A stretch of 64,000 bases of DNA from Streptosporangiaceae bacterium NEAU-GS5 (GCA_017592665.1 JAGFNW010000028.1:62001-126000), one strand, 5' to 3'; counted from the stretch's first letter, positions 24,386 through 32,931 are shown. Made by a program: numbers and translations. The notes: generated by a model from the letters alone, not told the origin.

Positions 24386-26410
24386 TCAGCCGGCCCGACG
24401 CGGACGCGGCCGGGTGGGCCGCCGGGTCTGGCGGCGCTCGGACGCGGCCGACGGCGCGGGGGCGTCGTCCTCGGTCGCCAGGTCGGGCGATTGGAAGATC
24501 ACCATGAACGGACTGGCTGGGATGATCTTCTTGGGCTCCTCCCGCACGACCACGGGCTCCTCCTTCGCTTCCGGTGTCTCCGGCAATTCGGGTGTCTCTT
24601 GCAGAATCTGATCGACGACCGCCTCCGGCACGTCGGCGGGCTCGCTTGCCGGGGCCGCGCCGGCGAGAGCGCTGCTCAGGGCCGCCTTATTGGCCCCTCT
24701 GCGGCTCCGGCGCCCGGTCGCGGCCTCGACCACACCCTCGGCCTCCATCGCGGCCTCAGCGGCCGTTGTGGGGGCGTCGTCGAGGATGTCGGCCGGAAGC
24801 TCGCCATGGCTCACGTGCGCGGGCCGGCTCTGCCGCGCGGCCTGGCCTTCGGACGGAATCTCGTCCTGAACGCCCTCGTGCGGCTCGGGCCCGCCGTCGG
24901 TGGCGCGGGCGCCACGCGTGCGGCGGCGCTCACGGGTGCGCGCGGGACGGGTGCGACGCTCCTCCCGGTCGCCCGCGCGGTCGCCCGCACGGTCGCCCAC
25001 GCGGTCGCCCTTGCGGGACCGCGACCGCGTGCGGCCGGTCTCGCCGAGATCCTCGATCTCCTCGGCGTCGAGCCCGGCACGTGAGCGGTTGGCACGCGGC
25101 AGCACGCCCTTGGTCCCCTCGGGGATGGCCAGGTCGGCGTAGACGTGCGGGGAGCTGGAATAGCTCTCGACCGGGTCGGCGTAGTCGAGGCCGAGCGCGT
25201 TGTTGATGACCTTCCAGCGGGTCAGCTCGGTCCATTCCACGAACGTCACGGCGCGGCCCGTGCGACCGGCCCGGCCCGTGCGCCCGATGCGGTGCACGTA
25301 GGTCTTGTCGTCCTGCGGGCAGTCGTAGTTGACCACGTGGGTCACGTCGTCGATGTCGATGCCGCGGGCCGCGACGTCGGTGGCGACCAGCACGTCGATC
25401 TTGCCGTTGCGGAACGCGCGGAGCGCCTGCTCGCGCTGGCCCTGGCCGAGGTCGCCGTGGACCGCCGCGACCGCGAAGCCCTTGTCCCTCAGCTGTTCGG
25501 AGACCATGTCGCAGGCGCGCTTGGTCTCGCAGAAGACCATGGTCAGCCCACGGCCGTCGGCCTGCAGCAGCCGGGCCACGATCTCGATCTTGTCCATCCG
25601 GTGCGTACGGTAAACGAACTGAGTCACCTGAGGGAGGGTGCTCTCGACGTCGATGTCGCCGTTCTCGGCGCGCACGTGGGTCGGGCGGATCAGATAACGG
25701 CGCGACAGCGCCACGATCTCGCCCGGCATGGTGGCCGAGAAGAGCATGGTCTGCCGCTCCTGCGGCACCAGCTTGATGATGCGCTCGATGTCGGGCAGGA
25801 AGCCCAGGTCGAGCATCCGGTCGGCCTCGTCGAGCACCAGCATGGTGACCTGGCTCAGGTCGAGGTGCTTCTGCTTCACGAGGTCGAGCAGCCGGCCGGG
25901 AGTGCCGACGACCACGTCGACGCCGTTCTTGAGGGCGTCGATCTGCGGCTCGTACGCGCGGCCGCCGTAGACGGTGAGGATTCTGGAGCCGAGCTTGCCG
26001 GCGGCGAGGACGAGATCCTCGGTCACCTGCAGGGCCAGCTCGCGTGTGGGGACCAGGACCAGCCCGCGCGGCTTCTTCCGGTTCTTGCGCGGTTTGCCTA
26101 CGAGCTGGAGCATCGCGACACCGAAGGCGTAAGTCTTGCCGGTGCCGGTGCGGGCCTGGCCGATGACGTCCTGTCCGGCCAATGCCAGCGGGAGCGCCAT
26201 CTCCTGGATCGGGAATGGTGCGATGATGCCCTCGGTCTCGAGGGCGTCGGCGATTTCCGGGATTACTCCCAGGTCTCGGAACGTCGTGGTCAGCGTAGCC
26301 TGCCTATGTCGGTTGCGAAGGCGGGCCTTCCGGGACCTGAGGGCAGCGATGATCTCCCCGTGCCGGGTCCTCGCGGAGGTGACGCCTTCGGCGTCTCGCG
26401 ACCGCGGCAT
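24386..26410 (-). CDS. DEAD-box ATP-dependent RNA helicase (RhlE-like)
   Basis: A 674-residue RNA helicase. All superfamily 2 motifs are present: Q motif FRDLGVIPEIADALETEGI...PFPIQ, ARTGTGKT, VPTRELALQV, TPGRLLDLV, LDEADRM, FSATMP, VATDVAARGIDI and HRIGRTGRAGRTGRA. The C-terminal 230 residues are an Arg/Glu-rich disordered tail with GDRVGDRAGDRAGDR repeats, likely RNA-binding. It occupies the slot of mycobacterial rhlE (Rv3211) beside the divergent ferritin-like gene. The exact start is uncertain because the first 40 residues are basic and poorly conserved. Confidence 0.93.
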   Translation of the reverse strand: MPRSRDAEGVTSARTRHGEIIAALRSRKARLRNRHRQATLTTTFRDLGVIPEIADALETEGIIAPFPIQEMALPLALAGQDVIGQARTGTGKTYAFGVAMLQLVGKPRKNRKKPRGLVLVPTRELALQVTEDLVLAAGKLGSRILTVYGGRAYEPQIDALKNGVDVVVGTPGRLLDLVKQKHLDLSQVTMLVLDEADRMLDLGFLPDIERIIKLVPQERQTMLFSATMPGEIVALSRRYLIRPTHVRAENGDIDVESTLPQVTQFVYRTHRMDKIEIVARLLQADGRGLTMVFCETKRACDMVSEQLRDKGFAVAAVHGDLGQGQREQALRAFRNGKIDVLVATDVAARGIDIDDVTHVVNYDCPQDDKTYVHRIGRTGRAGRTGRAVTFVEWTELTRWKVINNALGLDYADPVESYSSSPHVYADLAIPEGTKGVLPRANRSRAGLDAEEIEDLGETGRTRSRSRKGDRVGDRAGDRAGDREERRTRPARTRERRRTRGARATDGGPEPHEGVQDEIPSEGQAARQSRPAHVSHGELPADILDDAPTTAAEAAMEAEGVVEAATGRRSRRGANKAALSSALAGAAPASEPADVPEAVVDQILQETPELPETPEAKEEPVVVREEPKKIIPASPFMVIFQSPDLATEDDAPAPSAASERRQTRRPTRPRPRRAG

Positions 26411-26527
26411 CCGAATTCTTGGGGGTCCGGGAACCTAATACCCCGGATCAACGCAGTGCGGTCGCACTTTCATTGAGCAGTCTACTCGATAGCACAAGAG
26501 GGAACCTATTTCACTTACGCTGCCCCC

Positions 26528-27166
26528 ATGAGTGATACCCCTTCCGGCGTCGTTGACCTCCTTGGCCTGCTGGCGTACGCGGAGCTGAGCGCGTTCCTGC
26601 GGCTCGCGGAGGACGCGGCGCGGCTGGCGCCCACGCTGACCGACCGGGCCGCGCTGAGCGAGGTCGCGGCGAACGAATATCGCCACTTCCGGTTGGTGCG
26701 CGATCGGCTCGAGTCGCTCGGAGCCGATTCCGAGGCGGCCATGGCGCCTTTCGTGGCCGCGTTGGACGGCTGGCACGAGCAGACCCGTCCGGCGGATTGG
26801 CATGAGGCCTTGGTCAAGGCGTATGTGGGGACGGGGATCGCCGACGACTTCTATCGGGAGATGGCGCGCGCGGCCGACCCGTCGGTGGGCGGGTTGGTCG
26901 AAGAGGTGCTGGCCGACCAGGCGCGGGCCGAGTTCGTGGTGGAGCGGGTGCGCAATGCCGTGGAGTCCGATCCCGCGCTGGGCGGGCGGCTGGCCCTGTG
27001 GGGGCGCCGTCTCGTGGGGGAGGCCCTCAGCCAGGCGCACCGGGTCGCCACGTCGCGTCCCGAGCTCGCCACGCTGGTGTCCCCGGAGGATCTGGCGGGG
27101 ATCGGCCGGATGTTCGCCCAGCTCACCGAGGAGCACAACAACCGGATGGCGGAGCTCAAACTCTGA
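26528..27166 (+). CDS. Ferritin-like-fold protein (MiaE-related)
   Basis: A 212-residue helical protein of the ferritin-like family related to tRNA hydroxylase MiaE. Putative di-iron ligands are Glu in LLAYAELSAFLR, ExxH in AANEYRHF, and Glu/His positions in DQARAEFVVE and LTEEHNNRM. A tRNA-hydroxylase role is not established for this branch. It is divergent from the DEAD-box helicase gene, as in the mycobacterial Rv3210c-Rv3211 region. Confidence 0.85.
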   Translation: MSDTPSGVVDLLGLLAYAELSAFLRLAEDAARLAPTLTDRAALSEVAANEYRHFRLVRDRLESLGADSEAAMAPFVAALDGWHEQTRPADWHEALVKAYVGTGIADDFYREMARAADPSVGGLVEEVLADQARAEFVVERVRNAVESDPALGGRLALWGRRLVGEALSQAHRVATSRPELATLVSPEDLAGIGRMFAQLTEEHNNRMAELKL

Positions 27167-27169
27167 TAG

Positions 27170-27198
27170 TTGACACTTACGAAAGCGATGACTAACTT
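27170..27198 (+). promoter_or_regulatory. Housekeeping-type promoter for the VOC gene
   Basis: TTGACA at 27170-27175 and TAACTT at 27193-27198 are 17 bases apart, matching a sigma-70/HrdB promoter. Transcription would begin near 27205, about 29 bases before the VOC start. It overlaps the first bases after the ferritin-like gene stop. Confidence 0.6.
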
Positions 27199-27233
27199 TC
27201 TTGGGGTAGGTCCCCGAGAGAGGAATTTCGGTC

Positions 27234-27578
27234 ATGACACGACCCGTAGTGTGGTTCGACATCGCGACGACCGACGGCCCGGCGCTGTTCGGCTTCTACC
27301 AGGAGCTGTTCGGCTGGGAGATCGAGAACACCCCCATGGGGTACGGAATGATCACGCCTGGAGAGGGCGGGATCGGCGGCGGCATCGGCACGGCGGAGGA
27401 GGGTTCGGCGAAAGGCGTTAGCGTTTACGTCGACGTGGACGACGCGCAGGCCTATCTCGACCGGGCCGAGACGCTCGGCGGCAAGACCGTGGTCCCGCCG
27501 TACGAGGTCCCGGGCGTCGGCAAGCTCGCCGAGTTCACCGACCCGCAGGGCAACAGGATCGGCGTCTGGCAGCGGTGA
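27234..27578 (+). CDS. VOC (glyoxalase/bleomycin resistance-fold) family protein
   Basis: A 114-residue single vicinal-oxygen-chelate domain (WFDIATTDGPALFGFYQELFGW, VYVDVDDAQAYLDRAETLGG, EFTDPQGNRIGVWQ). Members include glyoxalase I, dioxygenases and antibiotic-binding proteins; no function can be assigned. ATG 27234 follows GAGAGAGGAA. It precedes an ArsR/SRPBCC pair, a common association of small enzymes with such regulators. Confidence 0.85.
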   Translation: MTRPVVWFDIATTDGPALFGFYQELFGWEIENTPMGYGMITPGEGGIGGGIGTAEEGSAKGVSVYVDVDDAQAYLDRAETLGGKTVVPPYEVPGVGKLAEFTDPQGNRIGVWQR

Positions 27579-27621
27579 TGGGCCGATGAGCCGCGGGTGC
27601 GCGCCGGCGTCGTGACTGAGA

Positions 27622-27661
27622 AGCTGTCGTGACATAGGAGCTGTCTCGACGAGGAGCTGTC
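27622..27661 (+). repeat. Three AGCTGTC direct repeats upstream of arsR
   Basis: AGCTGTC occurs at 27622-27628, 27639-27645 and 27655-27661, that is at 17- and 16-base intervals, in the leader of the ArsR-type gene. Such phased short repeats could be binding sites for the encoded regulator. The pattern is seen directly; the role is inferred. Confidence 0.4.
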
Positions 27662-27697
27662 AGTCTCGGCTGAGGAGCGCGGGAGCGGAGCGGCCAA

Positions 27698-28063
27698 GTG
27701 ACCAGGGACACACCCGGCGGCGAGCCTCAGGGCGACATGGATGAGGCGCTGAAGGCGATCGCCGAGCCGCGGCGGCGCGCGATCTTGCGGCTCGTGGCGG
27801 GCCAGGAGATGCCGGCGGGCCGGATCGCCGAGCATTTCGAGGTGACTCGGCCCGCTGTTTCCCAGCACCTTCAGGTGCTCAAGGAAGCCGGTCTGCTCAT
27901 CGAGCGGCGTGAAGGCACTAAACGGTTGTACCGTGCGAGGCATGAGGGCCTCGCGCCGCTACGGCAGTTCCTTGACGAGATGTGGGCCGAATCGCTGGAC
28001 GTCGCGCGCCGCATTGCGGAGAGGGAGCGCGGATTGTCCGACCATCAGTCCGAGGCGGGGTGA
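27698..28063 (+). CDS. ArsR/SmtB family transcriptional regulator
   Basis: A 121-residue winged-helix repressor (ALKAIAEPRRRAILRLVAGQ, GRIAEHFEVTRPAVSQHLQV, LIERREGTKRLYRAR). It lacks the Cys-rich metal-binding motif (ELCVCDL) of metal-responsive ArsR proteins, so its signal is not a classic metal. The stop overlaps the SRPBCC start (GTGA), the common actinobacterial ArsR-AHSA1 pairing. Confidence 0.9.
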   Translation: MTRDTPGGEPQGDMDEALKAIAEPRRRAILRLVAGQEMPAGRIAEHFEVTRPAVSQHLQVLKEAGLLIERREGTKRLYRARHEGLAPLRQFLDEMWAESLDVARRIAERERGLSDHQSEAG

Positions 28064-28638
28064 CGCCCATCCGGCTGTCGTCCAAGGTCGCCGGCCGCGG
28101 GGATGCGTGCATGGCGTTCTCTGAGCAGGCCGGCGCCATCCCGCCGATCCGCCGGTCGGTGCTGGTGCGCAGCGATCGGGCGCACGTCTTCGAGGTCTTC
28201 GTGGGCGAGCTCGGCCAGTGGTGGCCGACGATGTCCCACTCGCTCGGTGGCGACCGGCTGGCCAAGGTGACCGTCGAGCGGCACGAGGGCGGCCGCGTCT
28301 ATGAGACGTGGGATGACGGCACCGAATGCGTGTGGGGCGAGGTCCTGCTCTGGGAGCCGCCCGAGCGCTATGCGATGACGTGGGAGTCGACCCGCTACGA
28401 CCACGGGGCCGACGATCTGAAGCTGTCGCCCGAGGGCGCGGCGACCGAGGTCGAGTTGCGCTTCCTGGAGCTCGGCCCGGCGCTGACCCGCGTCGAGCTC
28501 GAGCACCGTGGCTGGGAGCGCCTTTCTCCCGCCCTCGCCGCCCGCTACCCGTCGAGCTACTCCTCCGGCTGGGCCTCGATCCTCGACCGGCTCGTGGCGT
28601 ACGCGGAGGACCCGCAGAACGAGCTGCCCGGGGTCTAG
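28060..28638 (+). CDS. SRPBCC (AHSA1/START-like) domain protein
   Basis: A 192-residue protein whose START-like ligand-binding domain begins at about residue 25 (IPPIRRSVLVRSDRAHVFEV) and includes WWPTMSHSL, GGRVYETWDDGTECVWG and RVELEHRGWERL. GTG 28060 overlaps the ArsR stop by 4 nt, indicating translational coupling. The 3' end overlaps the convergent DUF3107 gene by 4 bases. The ligand is unknown. Confidence 0.87.
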   Translation: MTPIRLSSKVAGRGDACMAFSEQAGAIPPIRRSVLVRSDRAHVFEVFVGELGQWWPTMSHSLGGDRLAKVTVERHEGGRVYETWDDGTECVWGEVLLWEPPERYAMTWESTRYDHGADDLKLSPEGAATEVELRFLELGPALTRVELEHRGWERLSPALAARYPSSYSSGWASILDRLVAYAEDPQNELPGV

Positions 28639-28865
28639 AGCGTCCCGCCGAATCCGACCGGCCGGGTCTCTTCTTCGCCGAGCTCGACGAAACCGAGCGC
28701 CGACACGGGCACGACGACCCTGCGCCCCTTCACGTCGGTGAGGGAGAAGACCCCTCTGTCGGCGGCGAGCGCCTTGCGCAGCTCCTCTTCGACCTGGTCG
28801 GCGCTCAGCTCGGTCTCGACGACGAGCTCCCGGTGCACTGAACGGACGGCGATCTTTACTTCCAT
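28635..28865 (-). CDS. DUF3107 small protein (TB9.4-like)
   Basis: A 76-residue protein (MEVKIAVRSVHRELVVETEL ... GRRVVVPVSALGFVELG) matching DUF3107, the family of mycobacterial Rv3208A/TB9.4. Its function is unknown. ATG 28865 is preceded by an AAGGGG-type site. It lies 95 bases downstream of the TetR gene on the same strand, reproducing the Rv3208-Rv3208A order. Confidence 0.9.
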   Translation of the reverse strand: MEVKIAVRSVHRELVVETELSADQVEEELRKALAADRGVFSLTDVKGRRVVVPVSALGFVELGEEETRPVGFGGTL

Positions 28866-28960
28866 TGGGGCGTCCCCTTTCGAGTGGGTTTCCATCGTGG
28901 CCCCGCACGGGCTCTCAAGGGGCTTTGATCGCGACGGGCGTAACCGCCCGGCCGGGACGG

Positions 28961-29581
28961 TCAGCTGGTGCGCGGGAAGTTGCTGATGCCGCGCCAGGAC
29001 AGGCGGGCGATGAGCTGGGCCGCGGCCTCCTTGGGAATGGAGCCGCCGCTCTGCAGCCAATAGCGGGCGCTCACCTCGGCCATGCCGACCAGCCCGACGC
29101 CGAGCAGATGGGCCTCGTCGCTGGAACAGCCCGTGTCCTCCTGGATGACCTGGGCGATGGCGTCGGCGCTCTCACGAAGCGAGCGGTCCATGCGCTGCCG
29201 CACGGCCGCCACGTTGCGGAGGTCGGACTCGAAGACCAGCCGGAACGCCTCTCCCTGGCTGGAGACGAAGTCGAAGAACGCCCCGATGGCCCCCTGCACG
29301 CGGAGCTTGTTGTCGGTGGTGCCGGCGAGCGCGTCCTTGAGCCTGGTGACCATGTCGTCGACATGCACGTCGAGCAGCGCGAGATAGAGCTCGAGCTTGC
29401 CGGGGAAGTGCTGGTAGAGCACCGGTTTGCTGACCCCGGCCCGCTCGGCGATCTCGTCCATCGCGGCCGCGTGATAGCCGTTCTCCACGAACACTTCCTG
29501 CGCCGCGCTGAGCAACTGGCGACGTCGGGCCACGCGGGGCAGGCGGGTGCCCCGGGGCTTGGCGTCCGGGGTAGCGGTCAC
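28961..29581 (-). CDS. TetR/AcrR family regulator (Rv3208-like)
   Basis: A 206-residue TetR regulator with the N-terminal helix-turn-helix MDEIAERAGVSKPVLYQHFP (about residues 41-60) and a helical C-terminal ligand domain. The conserved neighbours DUF3107, ferritin-like protein and RhlE identify it as the Rv3208 counterpart. Its targets and inducer are unknown. Confidence 0.9.
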   Translation of the reverse strand: MTATPDAKPRGTRLPRVARRRQLLSAAQEVFVENGYHAAAMDEIAERAGVSKPVLYQHFPGKLELYLALLDVHVDDMVTRLKDALAGTTDNKLRVQGAIGAFFDFVSSQGEAFRLVFESDLRNVAAVRQRMDRSLRESADAIAQVIQEDTGCSSDEAHLLGVGLVGMAEVSARYWLQSGGSIPKEAAAQLIARLSWRGISNFPRTS

Positions 29582-29646
29582 AGGAGACTCCTCGAAGGGC
29601 AGGCATCGGGTATCGCGTCGCTCATCCTACGCGGGGGTAACCCAGC

Positions 29647-29841
29647 TCAGCGATAGTCGTCCTCGTCGAGGTCGACTTCCCGGCGCTGCTCAGCGGTGTC
29701 GGCCGGATCTGCTTCCAGCGGTATCTCCCCAGGCCAACGGGGATCGTCCGAAGACGTCACAGGACGGTGCTGCTCGGCGGCGTCCGCTTCGGGCGCCTCG
29801 ATCGGTAGCTCGTCGGCCTCCAGGCCGGATGTGTCGGACAT
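29647..29841 (-). CDS. Small acidic hypothetical protein, 64 aa
   Basis: A 64-residue strongly acidic protein, probably disordered (EADELPIEAPEADAAEQ, ending VDLDEDDYR). No family was recognised. A good ribosome-binding site (GGGGAGG) precedes ATG 29841, which argues that it is a real gene. It lies 33 bases downstream of the LigD polymerase gene and is probably the last gene of the ligase/polymerase operon. Confidence 0.65.
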   Translation of the reverse strand: MSDTSGLEADELPIEAPEADAAEQHRPVTSSDDPRWPGEIPLEADPADTAEQRREVDLDEDDYR

Positions 29842-29874
29842 CGAGCGCCTCCCCTTAGTCGCGTACCGCCCACA

Positions 29875-30741
29875 TTACGCTCCGTCGTCCATGAACAGGT
29901 CGCCGTGGGCCTCCACCCGGGCCAGGACGTCGTCGGCGGTGAAGACGAGCTGATCCGGACTCGTGCAGTCATCCACCTCTTCCCACGACAGCGGCGTCGA
30001 GACAGTGGGCATCCGGTTGGCCCGGAGCGAATACGGCGCGACCGTGGTTTTGGCCGGGTTGTTCTGGCTCCAGTCGATTAAGACCCGGCCGGGGCGCTCC
30101 CGCTTGGCCATCGTGCTGGTGATGAACCGGTGCTCGGCCTCCAGCCGCTGCGCCAGCTCCTTGGCGTACGTGGAGGGGTCGTCGCCCTCCCACTCGCAGT
30201 AGACCTGCATGCCCTTGTTGCCGCTGGTCTTGGGGAAGCATTCGACGTCGAGGGCCTCGCGGAGCAGCAGCGCCACCCGGCAACAGTCGACGATGGTGGC
30301 CGGCGCGCCCGGGTCGAGGTCGAAGACGAGCCGGTCGGGCGGGAGCGGCTGGTCATCGCCGTCGACCCGCCACTGCGGCACGTGGATCTCGAGCGCGGCC
30401 AGGTTGGCGTAGTAGACGAGGGTCGGCAGGTCTTCGACGACCGCGAAATCGATCTTCTCGCGGTTCATGGTGCTGCCGGGGACGGGCAGCGTGACCCGGC
30501 GGACCCAGGGCGGGGTGTGGCGGGGCGCGTTCTTCTCGAAGAAGAACTGGCCGGCGACGCCGTTCGGGTAGCGCTTGACCGTGAGAGGGCGGCCTTCGAG
30601 GTGGGGCAGCATGTACGGCGCGATGCGCGAGTAGTAGTCGATCACCTCGGCCTTGGTGAAGGCCGCGTCCGGATAGAGCACCTTGTCGAGGTTGCTGAGG
30701 ATGAGCTCTTTCCCGTCGACCTTGACGGGGACCTTGCTCAT
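29875..30741 (-). CDS. NHEJ primase-polymerase (LigD polymerase domain, stand-alone)
   Basis: A 288-residue protein equal to the polymerase (PolDom) module of LigD, here as a separate protein. Catalytic-site features are LVFDLDPG (the DxD metal ligands), SGNKGMQVY (the SGxKG loop, with Gln where LigD of M. tuberculosis has His) and the third Asp in VLIDWSQNN. It fills gaps with ribonucleotides at DNA ends during Ku-dependent end joining. It starts 13 bases after the stop of the ligase gene, in one operon. Confidence 0.92.
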   Translation of the reverse strand: MSKVPVKVDGKELILSNLDKVLYPDAAFTKAEVIDYYSRIAPYMLPHLEGRPLTVKRYPNGVAGQFFFEKNAPRHTPPWVRRVTLPVPGSTMNREKIDFAVVEDLPTLVYYANLAALEIHVPQWRVDGDDQPLPPDRLVFDLDPGAPATIVDCCRVALLLREALDVECFPKTSGNKGMQVYCEWEGDDPSTYAKELAQRLEAEHRFITSTMAKRERPGRVLIDWSQNNPAKTTVAPYSLRANRMPTVSTPLSWEEVDDCTSPDQLVFTADDVLARVEAHGDLFMDDGA

Positions 30742-30754
30742 GGCCGCACCTTGG

Positions 30755-31681
30755 TCATACCCGTACCTCCGCGGGGACTATGTCGGGCCGCAGGCCACGC
30801 CAGGCGGGGTTGCGCAGCCGGCCTTCCGCGGTCCACATCGTGTAGGTGACTTCCCCGACGAGCTCGGGCCGCACCCAGTGCGCGTCGCGTGAGATCTCCC
30901 GAGGGAGAGGATAGGAGAACGCGCTTTGTCGGATTTCTAGTGGTTTGAGCATGGCATAGAGCCGGTCGAGGGCCGCGTCGGTGAAGCCGGTGCCCACGTG
31001 GCCGACGAACACGAACTCGTGCTCGCCGTACATGCCCATCAGGAGGGAGCCGATGCCGCCCTCGCGGCGGCCCTTGCCGGGCCGCCAGCCGCCGACCACC
31101 ACCTCGGTGCTCTGCACGTTCTTCACCTTGATCCACCACGGCGAGCGCGTGCCCGGCCGATACGGAGCGTCCAGGCGCTTGGCCACCACGCCCTCCAGGC
31201 CCTGCTCCCGCGTCGCGTCCAGCACCGCGGGATCGCATGGGAAGCGCGGCGGCACCACGAGGTCGAGCGATTCGAGCAGCTCTCTGCGCTCTCGGTACGG
31301 CAGGTCGCACAAGGAGTGGCCGTCGAGGTGGAGCAGGTCGAACGGGAGATAGGTCACCGGCACCATGGCGACCATCGGGCCTGGCGCGGTCAGGTGCATG
31401 CGGCGCTGCAGCCGCTCGAAGCTGGGCCGGCCGAGCTCGTCGAAGGCGACCAGTTCGCCGTCGAGGATCACTTGGTGCCCGCCCACGCTGAGTGACGAGA
31501 CCTCTGGATATCGGGGAGTGAAATCGGTAGCTTTGCGCCCGGTGATCCGTACCCCATCGTCATCGATGTAGACGATCGCCCTGATCCCGTCCCACTTGAC
31601 CTCAAGCGCGTAGCGTGACCGGTCCGCGGGCAGGATTCCGGGGACGGCCAGCATGGGTTCGATCGGGTATGGCAGGGCCAT
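30755..31681 (-). CDS. ATP-dependent DNA ligase (LigD ligase domain, stand-alone)
   Basis: A 308-residue ligase with the adenylation-site lysine motif EVKWDGIR (about residue 28), the motif III/IIIa DGELVAFDELG segment, VVAKRLDAPYRPG, WIKVKN (motif V), and a C-terminal OB-fold. This is the LigD ligase module without the polymerase and 3'-phosphoesterase modules. It is divergent from Ku across 77 bases, so NHEJ genes share a control region. The start ATG 31681 gives the typical MxxPYPIEPMLA N-terminus. Confidence 0.92.
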   Translation of the reverse strand: MALPYPIEPMLAVPGILPADRSRYALEVKWDGIRAIVYIDDDGVRITGRKATDFTPRYPEVSSLSVGGHQVILDGELVAFDELGRPSFERLQRRMHLTAPGPMVAMVPVTYLPFDLLHLDGHSLCDLPYRERRELLESLDLVVPPRFPCDPAVLDATREQGLEGVVAKRLDAPYRPGTRSPWWIKVKNVQSTEVVVGGWRPGKGRREGGIGSLLMGMYGEHEFVFVGHVGTGFTDAALDRLYAMLKPLEIRQSAFSYPLPREISRDAHWVRPELVGEVTYTMWTAEGRLRNPAWRGLRPDIVPAEVRV

Positions 31682-31758
31682 GTGGGGTATCTGCCCCAGA
31701 GGTAAGGGCCTTGAATCCCTACGTGGTTTTAGTCGAACAAAGAGACGAGAATGTGGCT

Positions 31759-32670
31759 ATGCGCAGCATCTGGAAGGGCGCCATCTCGTTCGGATTGGTG
31801 ACGATCCCGGTAAAGCTCTACTCGGCGACCGAGCAGAAGGACGTCGCTTTCCACCAGGTGCACCGCGAGGACGGCGGCCGGATCAAATACCGGCGCGTCT
31901 GCACCGTCGACGGCGAGGAGGTCTCCTACTCCGACATCGCCAAGGGCTATGAGCTCGCGACCGGCGAGATGGTCGTGCTGACCGACGAAGACTTCGCCGA
32001 CCTGCCGCTCAGCACCTCACGCCGGATCGACGTGCTTCAGTTCAGCCCGGCCGAGCAGATCGACCCCATCTACTTCGCCAAGGCGTATTACCTCGAGCCG
32101 GACGCCCAGGGCTCCAAGCCTTACGTGCTGCTCCGTGACGCGCTGGAGCGGTCCGGGCAGGTGGCCATCGTGAAGGTGGCGCTGCGCCAGCGCGAGTCGC
32201 TGGCCACGCTCCGGGTCAGGGACGGGATCTTCGTCCTGGAGACCATGCTCTGGCCCGACGAGGTTCGCGAGGTGGAGTTCCCATTCCTGGAGGAGGACAT
32301 CGAAGTCCGGCCGCAGGAGCTGACGATGGCCGAGTCGCTGATCGACACGATGGTGGCCGACTTCGACCCGTCGGAGTACAAGGACGCTTACCGCGAGGCC
32401 CTGCAGCAGGTCATCGAGGCCAAGGTCGAGGGCAGGGAGCTCGTCGCCCCGGAGGCCCCCGCCGAAGCCGGCCCCGCCGTCGACCTGATGGCCGCCCTCC
32501 GCGCCAGCGTCGAAGCCGCCAAACGCGAACGCGAAACCACCCCCGCCACCACCAAGAAACCTTCGAAGGCCGCCACCAAATCCAAGGCCGAGCCCGCCAA
32601 GGCGAAGGCCGAGCCCGCCAAGGACAAGGAAGAGGCCGCCCCCAAGAAGCGCCCCCGCAAGTCCGCCTAA
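31759..32670 (+). CDS. ku: Ku DNA end-binding protein
   Basis: A 303-residue bacterial Ku. It starts MRSIWKGAISFGLVTIPVKL, the near-invariant family N-terminus, and contains the ring-forming core to about residue 245, then a Lys-rich tail with AKAEPAKAKAEPAK repeats that should bind DNA non-specifically and aid threading. ATG 31759 is chosen over longer upstream frames because the family begins there. It works with the divergent LigD-type ligase and polymerase in non-homologous end joining. Confidence 0.95.
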   Translation: MRSIWKGAISFGLVTIPVKLYSATEQKDVAFHQVHREDGGRIKYRRVCTVDGEEVSYSDIAKGYELATGEMVVLTDEDFADLPLSTSRRIDVLQFSPAEQIDPIYFAKAYYLEPDAQGSKPYVLLRDALERSGQVAIVKVALRQRESLATLRVRDGIFVLETMLWPDEVREVEFPFLEEDIEVRPQELTMAESLIDTMVADFDPSEYKDAYREALQQVIEAKVEGRELVAPEAPAEAGPAVDLMAALRASVEAAKRERETTPATTKKPSKAATKSKAEPAKAKAEPAKDKEEAAPKKRPRKSA

Positions 32671-32677
32671 CCCCACC

Positions 32678-32889
32678 CCCCGCGTGATCTTGCACATGTT
32701 CCCATCGCGCAGGTCTGCGCTTTGGTGATCTTGCACGAACTCCCTTTTGCCTGGTGACGCCGTCGGTGATCATGCACACAGCACGTACTGCATGATCACC
32801 GACGCGTTGACCTGCGCTTTGGGAATTCGTGCAAGATCACCACTTCGCGCCGCCTGGGCGTTCGTGAATTCCTGCAAGATCACGCGGGG
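32678..32889. repeat. Palindromic array of six GTGATCTTGCA sites
   Basis: A 212-base element with perfect 17-bp ends, CCCCGCGTGATCTTGCA (32678-32694) and its reverse complement (32873-32889). Inside are three forward sites at 32684, 32725 and 32766 (41-base spacing) and three reversed sites at 32789, 32830 and 32873 (41- and 43-base spacing); the two central copies read GTGATCATGCA and form a 12-bp hairpin with a short loop. Adjacent text (TTCCCAAAGCGCAGGTC-like) is also partly repeated, giving units of about 41 bp. It lies between convergent genes after ku. It resembles a REP/BIME- or MITE-like element; no transposase is present. Confidence 0.85.
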
Positions 32890-32931
32890 CGGGTGGGGGG
32901 AAATGGGAATTGTAGTGGGAAATGGGGTGAG

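Noticed and set aside
32678-32889. CRISPR array
   Set aside because: Units are short (11 bases), occur in both orientations and the intervening sequences are themselves partly repeated; there are no cas genes.
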